From CAVWDU01 sp963840725 (GTDB lineage: Bacteria; Pseudomonadota; Gammaproteobacteria; Pseudomonadales; Halieaceae): DNA of 64,000 nucleotides. Under the pieces are notes generated by a model. The model saw only the letters and a list, made by a program, of their open reading frames with translations. It was not told the origin of the DNA and did no database searches. Location of the stretch: assembly GCA_963840725.1 (NCBI GenBank), contig CAWIZY010000035.1:1-64000 (forward strand), read 5' to 3'. Positions 18,282 through 25,591 of this stretch are shown here, piece after piece. A program made the position numbers and the translations under genes. Each line of letters opens with the position of its first letter. The first letter of the stretch is position 1.

Positions 18282-19609
18282 ACAAGGCCTCCACAGCACC
18301 CTGGGTGAGAACCCTGCTATTCGCCGCCTGTGTGCTAAGCAGCGCACAGGCCGCGGCCCAGGACCTGCTGGTACGCAACGCGCTGCTGCACAGCATGAAT
18401 GGCGATGGCATTACTGAAAATGCTGACATCCTCATTGTCGACGGTCGAATAAATGCTGTGGGTAGCGAGCTGGCGACACCAGCGTCAAAGGTCAGGGTTA
18501 TCGATGCCAAAGCGCGGATTGTGACACCGGGCCTGTTTGCCGGCATCAGTGCGCTGGGCCTTGAGGACGTGTCCGCAGAAGCGCAGACGCGGGACAGCAG
18601 CTTTGAGACGGCGACCGGGCACGGTCTCGGAGCCATGCGCCCGGAATTCGACGTCACACGGGCGTATAACCCTCATTCCAGTCTGATTCCCGTTACCCGC
18701 ATCGAAGGCTATACCTTCACGCTACTGGCGGCCCGCCGCGCCAATACCATAATTGCCGGCCAGGGCCGGATGGTGACGCTGGATGGCGGCTACCGCAGCT
18801 TCAGTGGTGAACCCGCCCTGTTCATTGATCTGGGTGCCAGTGCCTCGGGCCTCAGTGGTGGCTCCCGAGCCGGACAGTGGATGCTACTGGAGCAAGCCCT
18901 GTCCGAGCTGGGCGCCAACGCAGGCCCATCAGACCAAAGCTTACTGACGCCGGCCGGTCGCGAGGTTCTCGGCAACTATCGCAAGACGGGCCGGGTGGTA
19001 TTCAGCGTCGACCGGGCCGGCGACATCCTGACAGTTATCGAGTTCGCCGAAACTCATACCCTCAATGCCGTTATCGTCGGCGGCGCCCAGGCCTGGATGG
19101 TAGCCGAGCAGCTGGCCGGCGCCGACATACCGGTCATTCTCGATCCGCTGGTCAACCTGCCGGACTCCTTCGACCGCATTGGCGCCAGACTGGACAATGC
19201 AGCCCTGCTGCACGCCGCCGGCGTCACCATCGCATTCGCCCAGACACCGGATATGGAGACCCACAACGCCAGACGTATGCGGCAACTGGCGGGCAACGCC
19301 GTCGCCCACGGCTTACCCCACCAGGCAGCGCTGGCAGCATTGACGATAAACCCGGCGCGTATATTTGGCATGGGGGCTGAGACCGGTTCGATAGCGCCGG
19401 GGATGCGCGCCGATCTGGTCATCTGGAGCGGTGACCCGCTAGAAGTTACGTCCCTCGCCGAGCAGGTCGTTATCGGAGGGGTGGCAACGCCAATGATATC
19501 GCGGCAAACGCTGCTTCGAGACCGCTACTTGCCGCAAGACCCCGCCACCCCACGGGCCTATATAAACAAGATTAAACCCGGAGAGCGATTAAACCCGGAG
19601 AGCGATTAA
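18278..19609 (+). CDS. Exported amidohydrolase-like protein lacking the HxH motif
   Basis: About 443 residues with a signal peptide (LLFAACVLSSAQAAAQ) and the overall amidohydrolase layout: N-terminal sandwich (VRNALLHSMNGDGI), barrel, and C-terminal GSIAPGMRADLVIWSGDPL. Where an active enzyme has GLIDVHSHLG, this one has GLFAGISALG, so the metal histidines are Ile90 and Ala92. It starts by overlapping the preceding intact paralogue (ATGA), which suggests the two products work together, the second perhaps as a non-catalytic partner. Its last residues (from about KPGERLNPESD) and stop are encoded by copies of a 17-bp tandem repeat, so the C-terminus may vary between strains. Confidence 0.82.
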   Translation: MNKASTAPWVRTLLFAACVLSSAQAAAQDLLVRNALLHSMNGDGITENADILIVDGRINAVGSELATPASKVRVIDAKARIVTPGLFAGISALGLEDVSAEAQTRDSSFETATGHGLGAMRPEFDVTRAYNPHSSLIPVTRIEGYTFTLLAARRANTIIAGQGRMVTLDGGYRSFSGEPALFIDLGASASGLSGGSRAGQWMLLEQALSELGANAGPSDQSLLTPAGREVLGNYRKTGRVVFSVDRAGDILTVIEFAETHTLNAVIVGGAQAWMVAEQLAGADIPVILDPLVNLPDSFDRIGARLDNAALLHAAGVTIAFAQTPDMETHNARRMRQLAGNAVAHGLPHQAALAALTINPARIFGMGAETGSIAPGMRADLVIWSGDPLEVTSLAEQVVIGGVATPMISRQTLLRDRYLPQDPATPRAYINKIKPGERLNPESD

Positions 19610-19689
19610 ACCCGGAGAGCGATTAAACCCGGAGAGCGATTAAACCCGGAGAGCCATTAAACCCTGAGAGCGATTAAACCCCGAGAGCG
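19571..19689 (+). repeat. 17-bp tandem repeat, seven copies
   Basis: Seven back-to-back copies of ATTAAACCCGGAGAGCG. Copies 1-4 are identical; copies 5, 6 and 7 each differ by one base. Since 17 is not a multiple of three, each copy shifts the reading frame. The preceding gene stops inside the third copy. The remaining copies are non-coding and end about 150 nt before the next start codon. Confidence 0.97.
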
Positions 19690-19837
19690 GCCAGTGCCGC
19701 TCGCCTCCCACTCTGTGTGGCCCGGCATCTGGAGCGGGCCCGCACAGCCCTGAAAAGTCTGTCTATTCCATCTACACGGCCGCTTGTTGCTATACTCGCC
19801 CGCAGCAATCCGATCACCCGCTTACGAGGAAGACCCT

Positions 19838-21535
19838 GTGTTAGCATCCGTTCCACTGCGATCATCTTTGCTCCACCTGGCACTGTGCATTGGTCTGCTC
19901 AGCGGTTGCAACAGCGACCCCGACTATGACCTGATCGTACGGGGCGGCATAGTCTACGACGGCAGCGGCAGCGCGCCTGTTGTCGCAGACCTTGCTATCC
20001 AGGGCGATACCATTGCAGCGCTTGGCGATCTGGATGGCGCTCGCGCCAGACGGGAAGTCGATGCCACCGGGCTCGCGGTGGCGCCGGGTTTTATCAATAT
20101 GATGTCCTGGGCCAATGAGTCGCTGATCGAGGACGGCCGCTCCCAGAGCAATATTCGCCAGGGTGTCACCCTGGAGGTCATGGGTGAAGGCAATTCCATG
20201 GGCCCACTCACCGAGACCATGAAAGCGGAAATGGTTAGTCTGCAGGCAGATATCGCCTACGAAGTGGAATGGACCACCCTGGCAGAGTATCTGGACTATC
20301 TGGAGCGGCGCGGCGTCTCACCCAATGTCGCCTCTTTTATCGGCGCCGCTACCCCGCGAGAGTACGTCATCGGCCATGAGGACCGCCCTCCCAGCGCCGA
20401 AGAATTGCAACGAATGCAGGCGCTGGTGCGCGCGGCCATGACCGACGGAGCGATGGGCGTGGCCTCCTCGTTGATGTACCCGCCGGGCCTGTTTGCAACG
20501 ACGGACGAACTCGTTGCCCTGGCCAGCGTTGCAGCGGAGTATGACGGCCTCTATGCCTCCCATATGCGCGATGAGGGAGCGCACCTCCTGGCAGCCGTTG
20601 ATGAAGTCATCACCATAGCGCGCGAGGCGGACATTCGCGCGGAGATCTATCACCTGAAGTCCTCCGGCCAGAACAACTGGCCACTCTTTGACCAAGCCGT
20701 CTCCATGGTGGAGGCAGCCAGGGCCGAGGGGCTGGCGATTACTGCTGACGTCTATACCTACCCCGCTGGATCAACCGGGCTCAACGCCAGTGTGCCGCCC
20801 TGGGTTCAGGAGGGTGGCTTTGAAGCCTCTCTGGCCCGCATGAGCGACCCTGCACTGCGGCCCCGGATTATCCGGGAGATGCGCGAACCGTCCGAGGACT
20901 GGGAGAACCTCTTCCTCGGCGCGGGGTCGCCTGACAATATTATGCTGATCGGCTTCAAGAATGACGCTCTCAAACCGCTCACCGGAAAAACAGTCGCCGA
21001 GGTTGCCGCACTGCGCGGGACCAGCCCGGCGGAAACTATACTCGACTTGCTGGTGGAGGACGGTAGCCGTATTGGCAGCGTCTACTTTACCCAGTCGGAG
21101 GACATCGTTCGCAGGGCGGTCGCCCTGCCCTGGGTGAGTTTCAATTCCGACGAGGCATCTCTGGCACCGGAAGGGGTGTTCCTCCTGAGCAACCCACATC
21201 CTCGCGCCTACGGAAGTTTTGCCCGGGTGCTGGCCAAGTATGTGCGCGAGGAGAAGCTGCTATCACTGCAGGAAGCGATTCGAAAACTCGCCGCCCTGCC
21301 CGCTCACACCCTGAGGCTGGACCGGCGCGGCGAGCTTAAACAGGGCTACTACGCCGATGTGGTGATCTTTGACCCCGACACCATTGCAGACCACGCCACA
21401 TTCGTCGAGCCACATCAGTACGCCACCGGAATGCGCCACGTATTCGTTAATGGCGTGCAAGTGCTCGCCGACGGCGAACACACCGGCGCCACGCCGGGAC
21501 GGGCAATACGCGGGCCGGGGTGGCAAGCGCCCTGA
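19838..21535 (+). CDS. Lipoprotein of the N-acyl-D-amino-acid deacylase family, HxH motif replaced
   Basis: About 565 residues from a GTG start with GAGGA 7 nt upstream. Lipobox LLSGC at residues 20-24 predicts a lipoprotein. D-aminoacylase-like features include APGFIN, the FIGAATPREYVIG stretch, a His in YASHMRDEGAHLL, a His in AEIYHLKSSG and FNSDEASLAPEG near the C-terminal half. The canonical GFIDxHTHDD is GFINMMSWAN here, and the Cys of the usual GNCG loop is absent (VMGEGNSMGPL). I recall similar MxSWA sequences in amidohydrolase databases, so this may be a real subfamily with a different metal site, not a decayed gene. Substrate unknown. Confidence 0.82.
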   Translation: MLASVPLRSSLLHLALCIGLLSGCNSDPDYDLIVRGGIVYDGSGSAPVVADLAIQGDTIAALGDLDGARARREVDATGLAVAPGFINMMSWANESLIEDGRSQSNIRQGVTLEVMGEGNSMGPLTETMKAEMVSLQADIAYEVEWTTLAEYLDYLERRGVSPNVASFIGAATPREYVIGHEDRPPSAEELQRMQALVRAAMTDGAMGVASSLMYPPGLFATTDELVALASVAAEYDGLYASHMRDEGAHLLAAVDEVITIAREADIRAEIYHLKSSGQNNWPLFDQAVSMVEAARAEGLAITADVYTYPAGSTGLNASVPPWVQEGGFEASLARMSDPALRPRIIREMREPSEDWENLFLGAGSPDNIMLIGFKNDALKPLTGKTVAEVAALRGTSPAETILDLLVEDGSRIGSVYFTQSEDIVRRAVALPWVSFNSDEASLAPEGVFLLSNPHPRAYGSFARVLAKYVREEKLLSLQEAIRKLAALPAHTLRLDRRGELKQGYYADVVIFDPDTIADHATFVEPHQYATGMRHVFVNGVQVLADGEHTGATPGRAIRGPGWQAP

Positions 21536-21614
21536 GTGGCGCACTCCCTTTCACCGCAATGAATATCATCTATACTGAACGTCTGATTTAGCTGGTTCCC
21601 GACAGGAGAAAAAC

Positions 21615-22967
21615 ATGGATCTACTGAGTGCGCTCTGGCCTTATTTAATGGGCGCCCTGGTTGGCTGGATGGCCAGTTGGGGGCTGGCGCATCGATTCAA
21701 GTATGCCACTGATTCCGCCAAGACCATCAAGGTCGAGAAGCTGGTAGAAAAAATCGTCGAAGTAGACAACCCTGAACTCATCGACAGGCTGGCGCAAGTG
21801 GAGTCACTGATTGGAGATTATGAGGATCAAATCCTCGCGCTGCGCGCTGATCAGGTGGAGCTGGCATCCGCCAGCACAGAGCCACCGGAACTGCTTGCCA
21901 GAATCGCGGACCTGGAGGCCACCAACGCCACCTACGAGGTCGAATTGAGCGACCTGCGAGCCGGGAAACCGTCTTCCAAAGCCGGAAAGCCGGCTGAGAA
22001 AGAGGTCGAGAAGGTCGTTGAAAAGGTCATCGAGATCGACCGGCCCGAATTACTTGCCAGGCTCGCAGAGTTGGAAAAAAGCCTGCAAGCATCCGAGAAG
22101 GCCCTGGAGACGCTGTCCGGCGTCCAGCCGGCAACCGGCAAAATCGAGAAACTGGCCGATGATCTACCCGCCGTCACGCCAGCCAGGACAAAAAAACCCG
22201 CGGCTGCAAAAACCACTGGCAGAAATGCCAGAACGAAAGCCTCGGCTACCCCGCCGGTCAAGAAGGCAAAGGCAGCCAAAAACACCACTGCCCGTCGCGA
22301 TGAATCACAGCTACCACTGCCTGTGGAGCACACGGCAGAGCCCACAGAAACCGAGATCAAGCCGAAGAAGACGGCAGAGCCATTGAAAAAAGCGCCAGTG
22401 CAGAAAACGCAGGTGCAGATAAAGCCGGATCAGGTGGCAAAGAAACCGGCACTGACAGCAGCGGCACGCAAGGCTGAGCGGCCTCCTGACGAGGCACAGA
22501 TTCGGGACAACTCACCGGAACCTGCCGACCTCAGCCCGGCCGCTACCAACGCCGGGAAAGCGCAAGCTGCTGACAGCAGTAATCTCCGTCCGCTGGCAGA
22601 ATCAAGCACCGACCGCGCATCGGGGATACTCAACGGCAGCGACATTGACTGGGCTGCTGCGCGCAGTCTTGGATTCAAATTTCGGGATCCGGGTGACAAG
22701 GCGGATTTCAGTTATGTGGAGGGGATTGGGCCAAAAATCAGCAGCCTTCTGCAGGAAGCTGGCATTAGCAGCTATCGACAGCTGGAAATCACCAGTAGCA
22801 AAGCCATACGCGACATTCTTGATCGAGCTGGACCCCGCTATCGATTGGCAGACCCCGGCACCTGGCCGCAGCAAGCAGGAATGATAGCGGATAGCCGCTG
22901 GCAGGACTTGAAAGATTGGAAAGAACAACTCAAACACGGCAAGCTTACTGAGGACACAAAGGCATGA
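21615..22967 (+). CDS. Membrane-anchored coiled-coil protein with C-terminal helix-hairpin-helix domain
   Basis: 450 residues. An N-terminal membrane helix (LWPYLMGALVGWMASWGLA) leads into a charged coiled-coil region. That region holds two related blocks, IKVEKLVEKIVEVDNPEL near residue 35 and EKVVEKVIEIDRPELLARL near 132. A Lys/Ala/Pro-rich low-complexity linker covers about 180-340. The C-terminal domain (FSYVEGIGPKISSLLQEAGI onward) is a helix-hairpin-helix fold of the kind seen in DUF4332-like and other predicted DNA-binding proteins. RBS GGAG lies upstream. Function unknown; a tether between DNA and membrane is an inference from architecture. The next small gene overlaps its stop. Confidence 0.75.
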   Translation: MDLLSALWPYLMGALVGWMASWGLAHRFKYATDSAKTIKVEKLVEKIVEVDNPELIDRLAQVESLIGDYEDQILALRADQVELASASTEPPELLARIADLEATNATYEVELSDLRAGKPSSKAGKPAEKEVEKVVEKVIEIDRPELLARLAELEKSLQASEKALETLSGVQPATGKIEKLADDLPAVTPARTKKPAAAKTTGRNARTKASATPPVKKAKAAKNTTARRDESQLPLPVEHTAEPTETEIKPKKTAEPLKKAPVQKTQVQIKPDQVAKKPALTAAARKAERPPDEAQIRDNSPEPADLSPAATNAGKAQAADSSNLRPLAESSTDRASGILNGSDIDWAAARSLGFKFRDPGDKADFSYVEGIGPKISSLLQEAGISSYRQLEITSSKAIRDILDRAGPRYRLADPGTWPQQAGMIADSRWQDLKDWKEQLKHGKLTEDTKA

Positions 22968-23194
22968 GCCTGGACTTTCGCACCCATCGACTGTGGGACA
23001 GTTACACAACCGTGCACTTACGTGTCGCGCTGATCATCGGTGCGCTGTTGATCGCCCCGGTACTGACCGGCGCCAGGCCCTGGGATGCGGCCTGTGAGGT
23101 CGATACAGCAAAACCGGGCGTCTCTCGCCCCCTGGCTACAGAGCCCTCTACGCGCGTACCCACCGTGCCGGGTTCCAGCCAACCTTCGGGCTGA
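22964..23194 (+). CDS. Small single-pass membrane protein, hypothetical
   Basis: 76 residues, starting with ATGA overlap at the end of the helix-hairpin-helix gene, which supports translation. One hydrophobic stretch (VALIIGALLIAPVL) precedes a short Pro/Ser/Thr-rich tail. Not recognised. It could be a chance reading frame; the overlap is the main support. Confidence 0.4.
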   Translation: MSLDFRTHRLWDSYTTVHLRVALIIGALLIAPVLTGARPWDAACEVDTAKPGVSRPLATEPSTRVPTVPGSSQPSG

Positions 23195-23582
23195 ATCCCA
23201 CCCACATGGCGGCCGCTAAGGCAGTTGGCCATTGGCGCGTTAATAACGCGTTAATGGCGTGCTGAAAGCGGGCGTCTCTGAGCCAGTCCGAGTCCGGTAG
23301 GCTCAGCCCCTGTGGTAATCTTCTCATCATCACAGCCAAAATCGGTAAGACCATGCAGTGTCTGCGCATCATCTTGGACCAACACCCGGGCCCGCCTATG
23401 GCTGACTTGTCCTGTGAGGCCCTGAACCGCTTCATTTCGATAAACCACCCTGTACGCGGCCTATGTACGGTACACCCTGGATTATCACCCCGGAGATATC
23501 TTCGGGTTGGGTCAGTTGGTTTAGCGGTGACGCTGCAGAACTGCTGCCGACTGAGCCTGTGGAGTATGGATAAATTCTGACC
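23195..23582. other. Gene-poor interval before the LysR remnant
   Basis: No convincing gene. Short frames exist on both strands (for example 23353-23580 plus) but show no recognisable domain. Together with the truncated LysR gene that follows, it may be the scar of a deletion. Confidence 0.5.
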
Positions 23583-23744
23583 ATGGATTTACGCAAACTC
23601 GAAGCTTCCCAATGCCTGGTCGCGTGCGGTAGTTTCAGCCGAGCGGCCGAGGAATCGGGTATGGCTCAGCCTGCAGTCAGCATCGCAGTCAGAGGCCTAC
23701 TGGCGGCACTACCCACCAATCCTCATAGGCTTTCGCTGAAATGA
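23583..23744 (+). pseudogene. LysR-type regulator, N-terminal stump only
   Basis: Fifty-three codons. The first 38 read as a LysR helix-turn-helix (MDLRKLEASQCLVACGSF, SRAAEESGMAQPAVSIAV), then the sequence degenerates and stops. A normal LysR protein is about 300 residues, so the effector domain is gone. Its stop overlaps the ATG of the sulfotransferase gene (ATGA). It may still be translated and couple translation of that gene. Confidence 0.7.
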
Positions 23745-25339
23745 ATACCAAGTCACACGCTCAGATTGCACCCTGGATGCAGTCCACCCTGAGAGAGGGC
23801 TTTGCGCATCTGTCGGCTGGACGCCACCATGAGGCGGCTGCCTGCTGCAGGCGCCTGCTGGAAGCAAAGCCCGACCTGGTAGAAGGCCATTTCCTGGTAG
23901 GCCTGATCGCGTTGGAGCTACGGCAGATATGGAACGGCATCAATGCCTTTGGTTCAGTCACCAAACTGCAACCGGATCATGCCGCAGCCTGGGCCAATCT
24001 CGCCCGTTTGTTCATGCAGGCTGGCCAGCCCGTCCGGGCAGACGCAGCGCTTGCAAAGGCTGTGGAACACAACGATGGGGTGCCCGTTGTACAGGATGTT
24101 ATTGGCACGGTTTATGGCATGCTTGGGGATCAGCAGGAGGCGGGTCACTGGCTTGCAGAAGCACTAGCGAAACAACCGGATAACGTGGCGTTTCAGGTCA
24201 ACCAGGCCAATAACTTTATGTTCCTTGGCGACCTTGACGCTGCAGAGGCTGTTCTGCGACAGACGCTCTCACAGAGACCGGGCAATGCGAATGCGCACTG
24301 GCTGCTGTCCAATCTGCGCAAGGCTAAGGATCGCGAGCATGTGGCCACGCTGAAGACGCTGGTGACGCAGGCGGGACGCGACCCCCGCTCCCTCGCATTT
24401 CTTTATTACGGCATGGGCAAGGAACTCGAGGATCTCGAGGACTGGGAAAAGGCATTTGAGGCATTTGCACACGGCGCCAAGGCGAGACGGAGTGTGATCG
24501 ATTTCGATGAAGCTGCCGAGGTCGAGATGTTCGACGCGTTCGCAGCCACATTTACCCGCGAGTGGATGGAAAAACAGAGCAGTTGCCATGACGACCCCTC
24601 GCCCATATTTGTAGTGGGCCAGCCACGCTCCGGCACAACACTGGTGGAGCGAATTATTACCAGCCACTCCCAGGTCTACTCCGCCGGAGAACTGAAACAG
24701 ATGGGTATCTGCGTGCGCCGGCTGGCCAATTACACTGAACCCAAGAGCCAATCGGCGAAACTGGCGGAGGAGGCGGCCGCCATCGATCCGGGAAAACTGG
24801 GCAAGGCCTACATGCAGACTACCGAAAAGCTGCGTGGCGAACTCCCCCGCTTCGTCGACAAGCTGCCGCCCAACTACCTGTATATTCCCCTTATTCTCAA
24901 GGCGCTGCCCAACGCCAGAGTAGTACACCTGCGTCGAAACCCCATGGATGCCTGCTTCGCCAGCTACAAACAGTTGTTCGCAGATGCTTACCCGCACTCC
25001 TACGACCAGGCCGAGATGGCGCGGCACCATGCACGCTACTACAAGCTGATGAACGTGTGGCGGGAACGCTTTGGCGGCCGCTTCTTCGACATTTCCTATG
25101 AAGACACCGCGCGCGACCTCGAACCCAATGCCCGCGCACTGATCGATTTCCTGGGCCTGCCCTGGGAAGATGCCTGCCTGGAATTTCACAAGCAGGACGC
25201 CGCGGTCACCACCGCCAGCGCGATCCAGGTGCGTCAGCCTGCGCATACGGGCTCCATCGATCGCTGGCGTCGCTATGAAAACCAGCTCGATGTAATGCGC
25301 CAGACCCTCGTAGACGAGAACATACCGCTGCAGAACTGA
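23741..25339 (+). CDS. TPR-repeat sulfotransferase
   Basis: Probable PAPS-dependent sulfotransferase. 532 residues: TPR repeats over about 1-220 (EGHFLVGLIALELRQIWNGINAF; AAWANLARLFMQAGQPVRADAAL), then a sulfotransferase domain with the PAPS 5'-phosphosulfate loop FVVGQPRSGTTLVERIITSH near 290. A 3'-phosphate segment follows around VVHLRRNPMDACFASYKQLF. This tyrosylprotein-sulfotransferase-like architecture is common in marine gammaproteobacteria and alphaproteobacteria. The acceptor (protein, glycan or small molecule) cannot be told. Translation probably couples to the LysR stump upstream. A 250-nt gap without a gene separates it from the TonB receptor. Confidence 0.88.
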   Translation: MNTKSHAQIAPWMQSTLREGFAHLSAGRHHEAAACCRRLLEAKPDLVEGHFLVGLIALELRQIWNGINAFGSVTKLQPDHAAAWANLARLFMQAGQPVRADAALAKAVEHNDGVPVVQDVIGTVYGMLGDQQEAGHWLAEALAKQPDNVAFQVNQANNFMFLGDLDAAEAVLRQTLSQRPGNANAHWLLSNLRKAKDREHVATLKTLVTQAGRDPRSLAFLYYGMGKELEDLEDWEKAFEAFAHGAKARRSVIDFDEAAEVEMFDAFAATFTREWMEKQSSCHDDPSPIFVVGQPRSGTTLVERIITSHSQVYSAGELKQMGICVRRLANYTEPKSQSAKLAEEAAAIDPGKLGKAYMQTTEKLRGELPRFVDKLPPNYLYIPLILKALPNARVVHLRRNPMDACFASYKQLFADAYPHSYDQAEMARHHARYYKLMNVWRERFGGRFFDISYEDTARDLEPNARALIDFLGLPWEDACLEFHKQDAAVTTASAIQVRQPAHTGSIDRWRRYENQLDVMRQTLVDENIPLQN

Positions 25340-25591
25340 ATTCCAGTTTGTCCCGCGCATTCATGAAGAAAGCGAACGATCTTCCATGGGGTAGTTACGA
25401 ACGCCGCGAGTGCCATTGCAGTGCTTGGAATTTAGTAGTAGCCTCAAGTCAGTCGCAGTCGATTGCCGCGTCAAATTCTGTGCGCCTATAAGTTCGGAAG
25501 ACGAGGCACCCGGTGGCACGGCAGACTCCTAGAAGAAGAAAACTCCAGTGCGTCCGCAAATACAGCGTTCAACAATGAGGGGAGCAAAACC

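Noticed and set aside
19571..19689. CRISPR array
   Set aside because: The units are 17 bp, contiguous and without spacers; this is a plain tandem repeat.
24269..25360. Long minus-strand open frame (363 codons) opposite the sulfotransferase
   Set aside because: It mirrors a well-supported gene with clear PAPS motifs, shows no domain of its own, and such antisense frames are common in GC-rich DNA.
25463..25591. Longer N-terminus for the TonB receptor
   Set aside because: ATG 25592 has a good ribosome site and places the signal sequence near the start; the extension adds unrelated residues.
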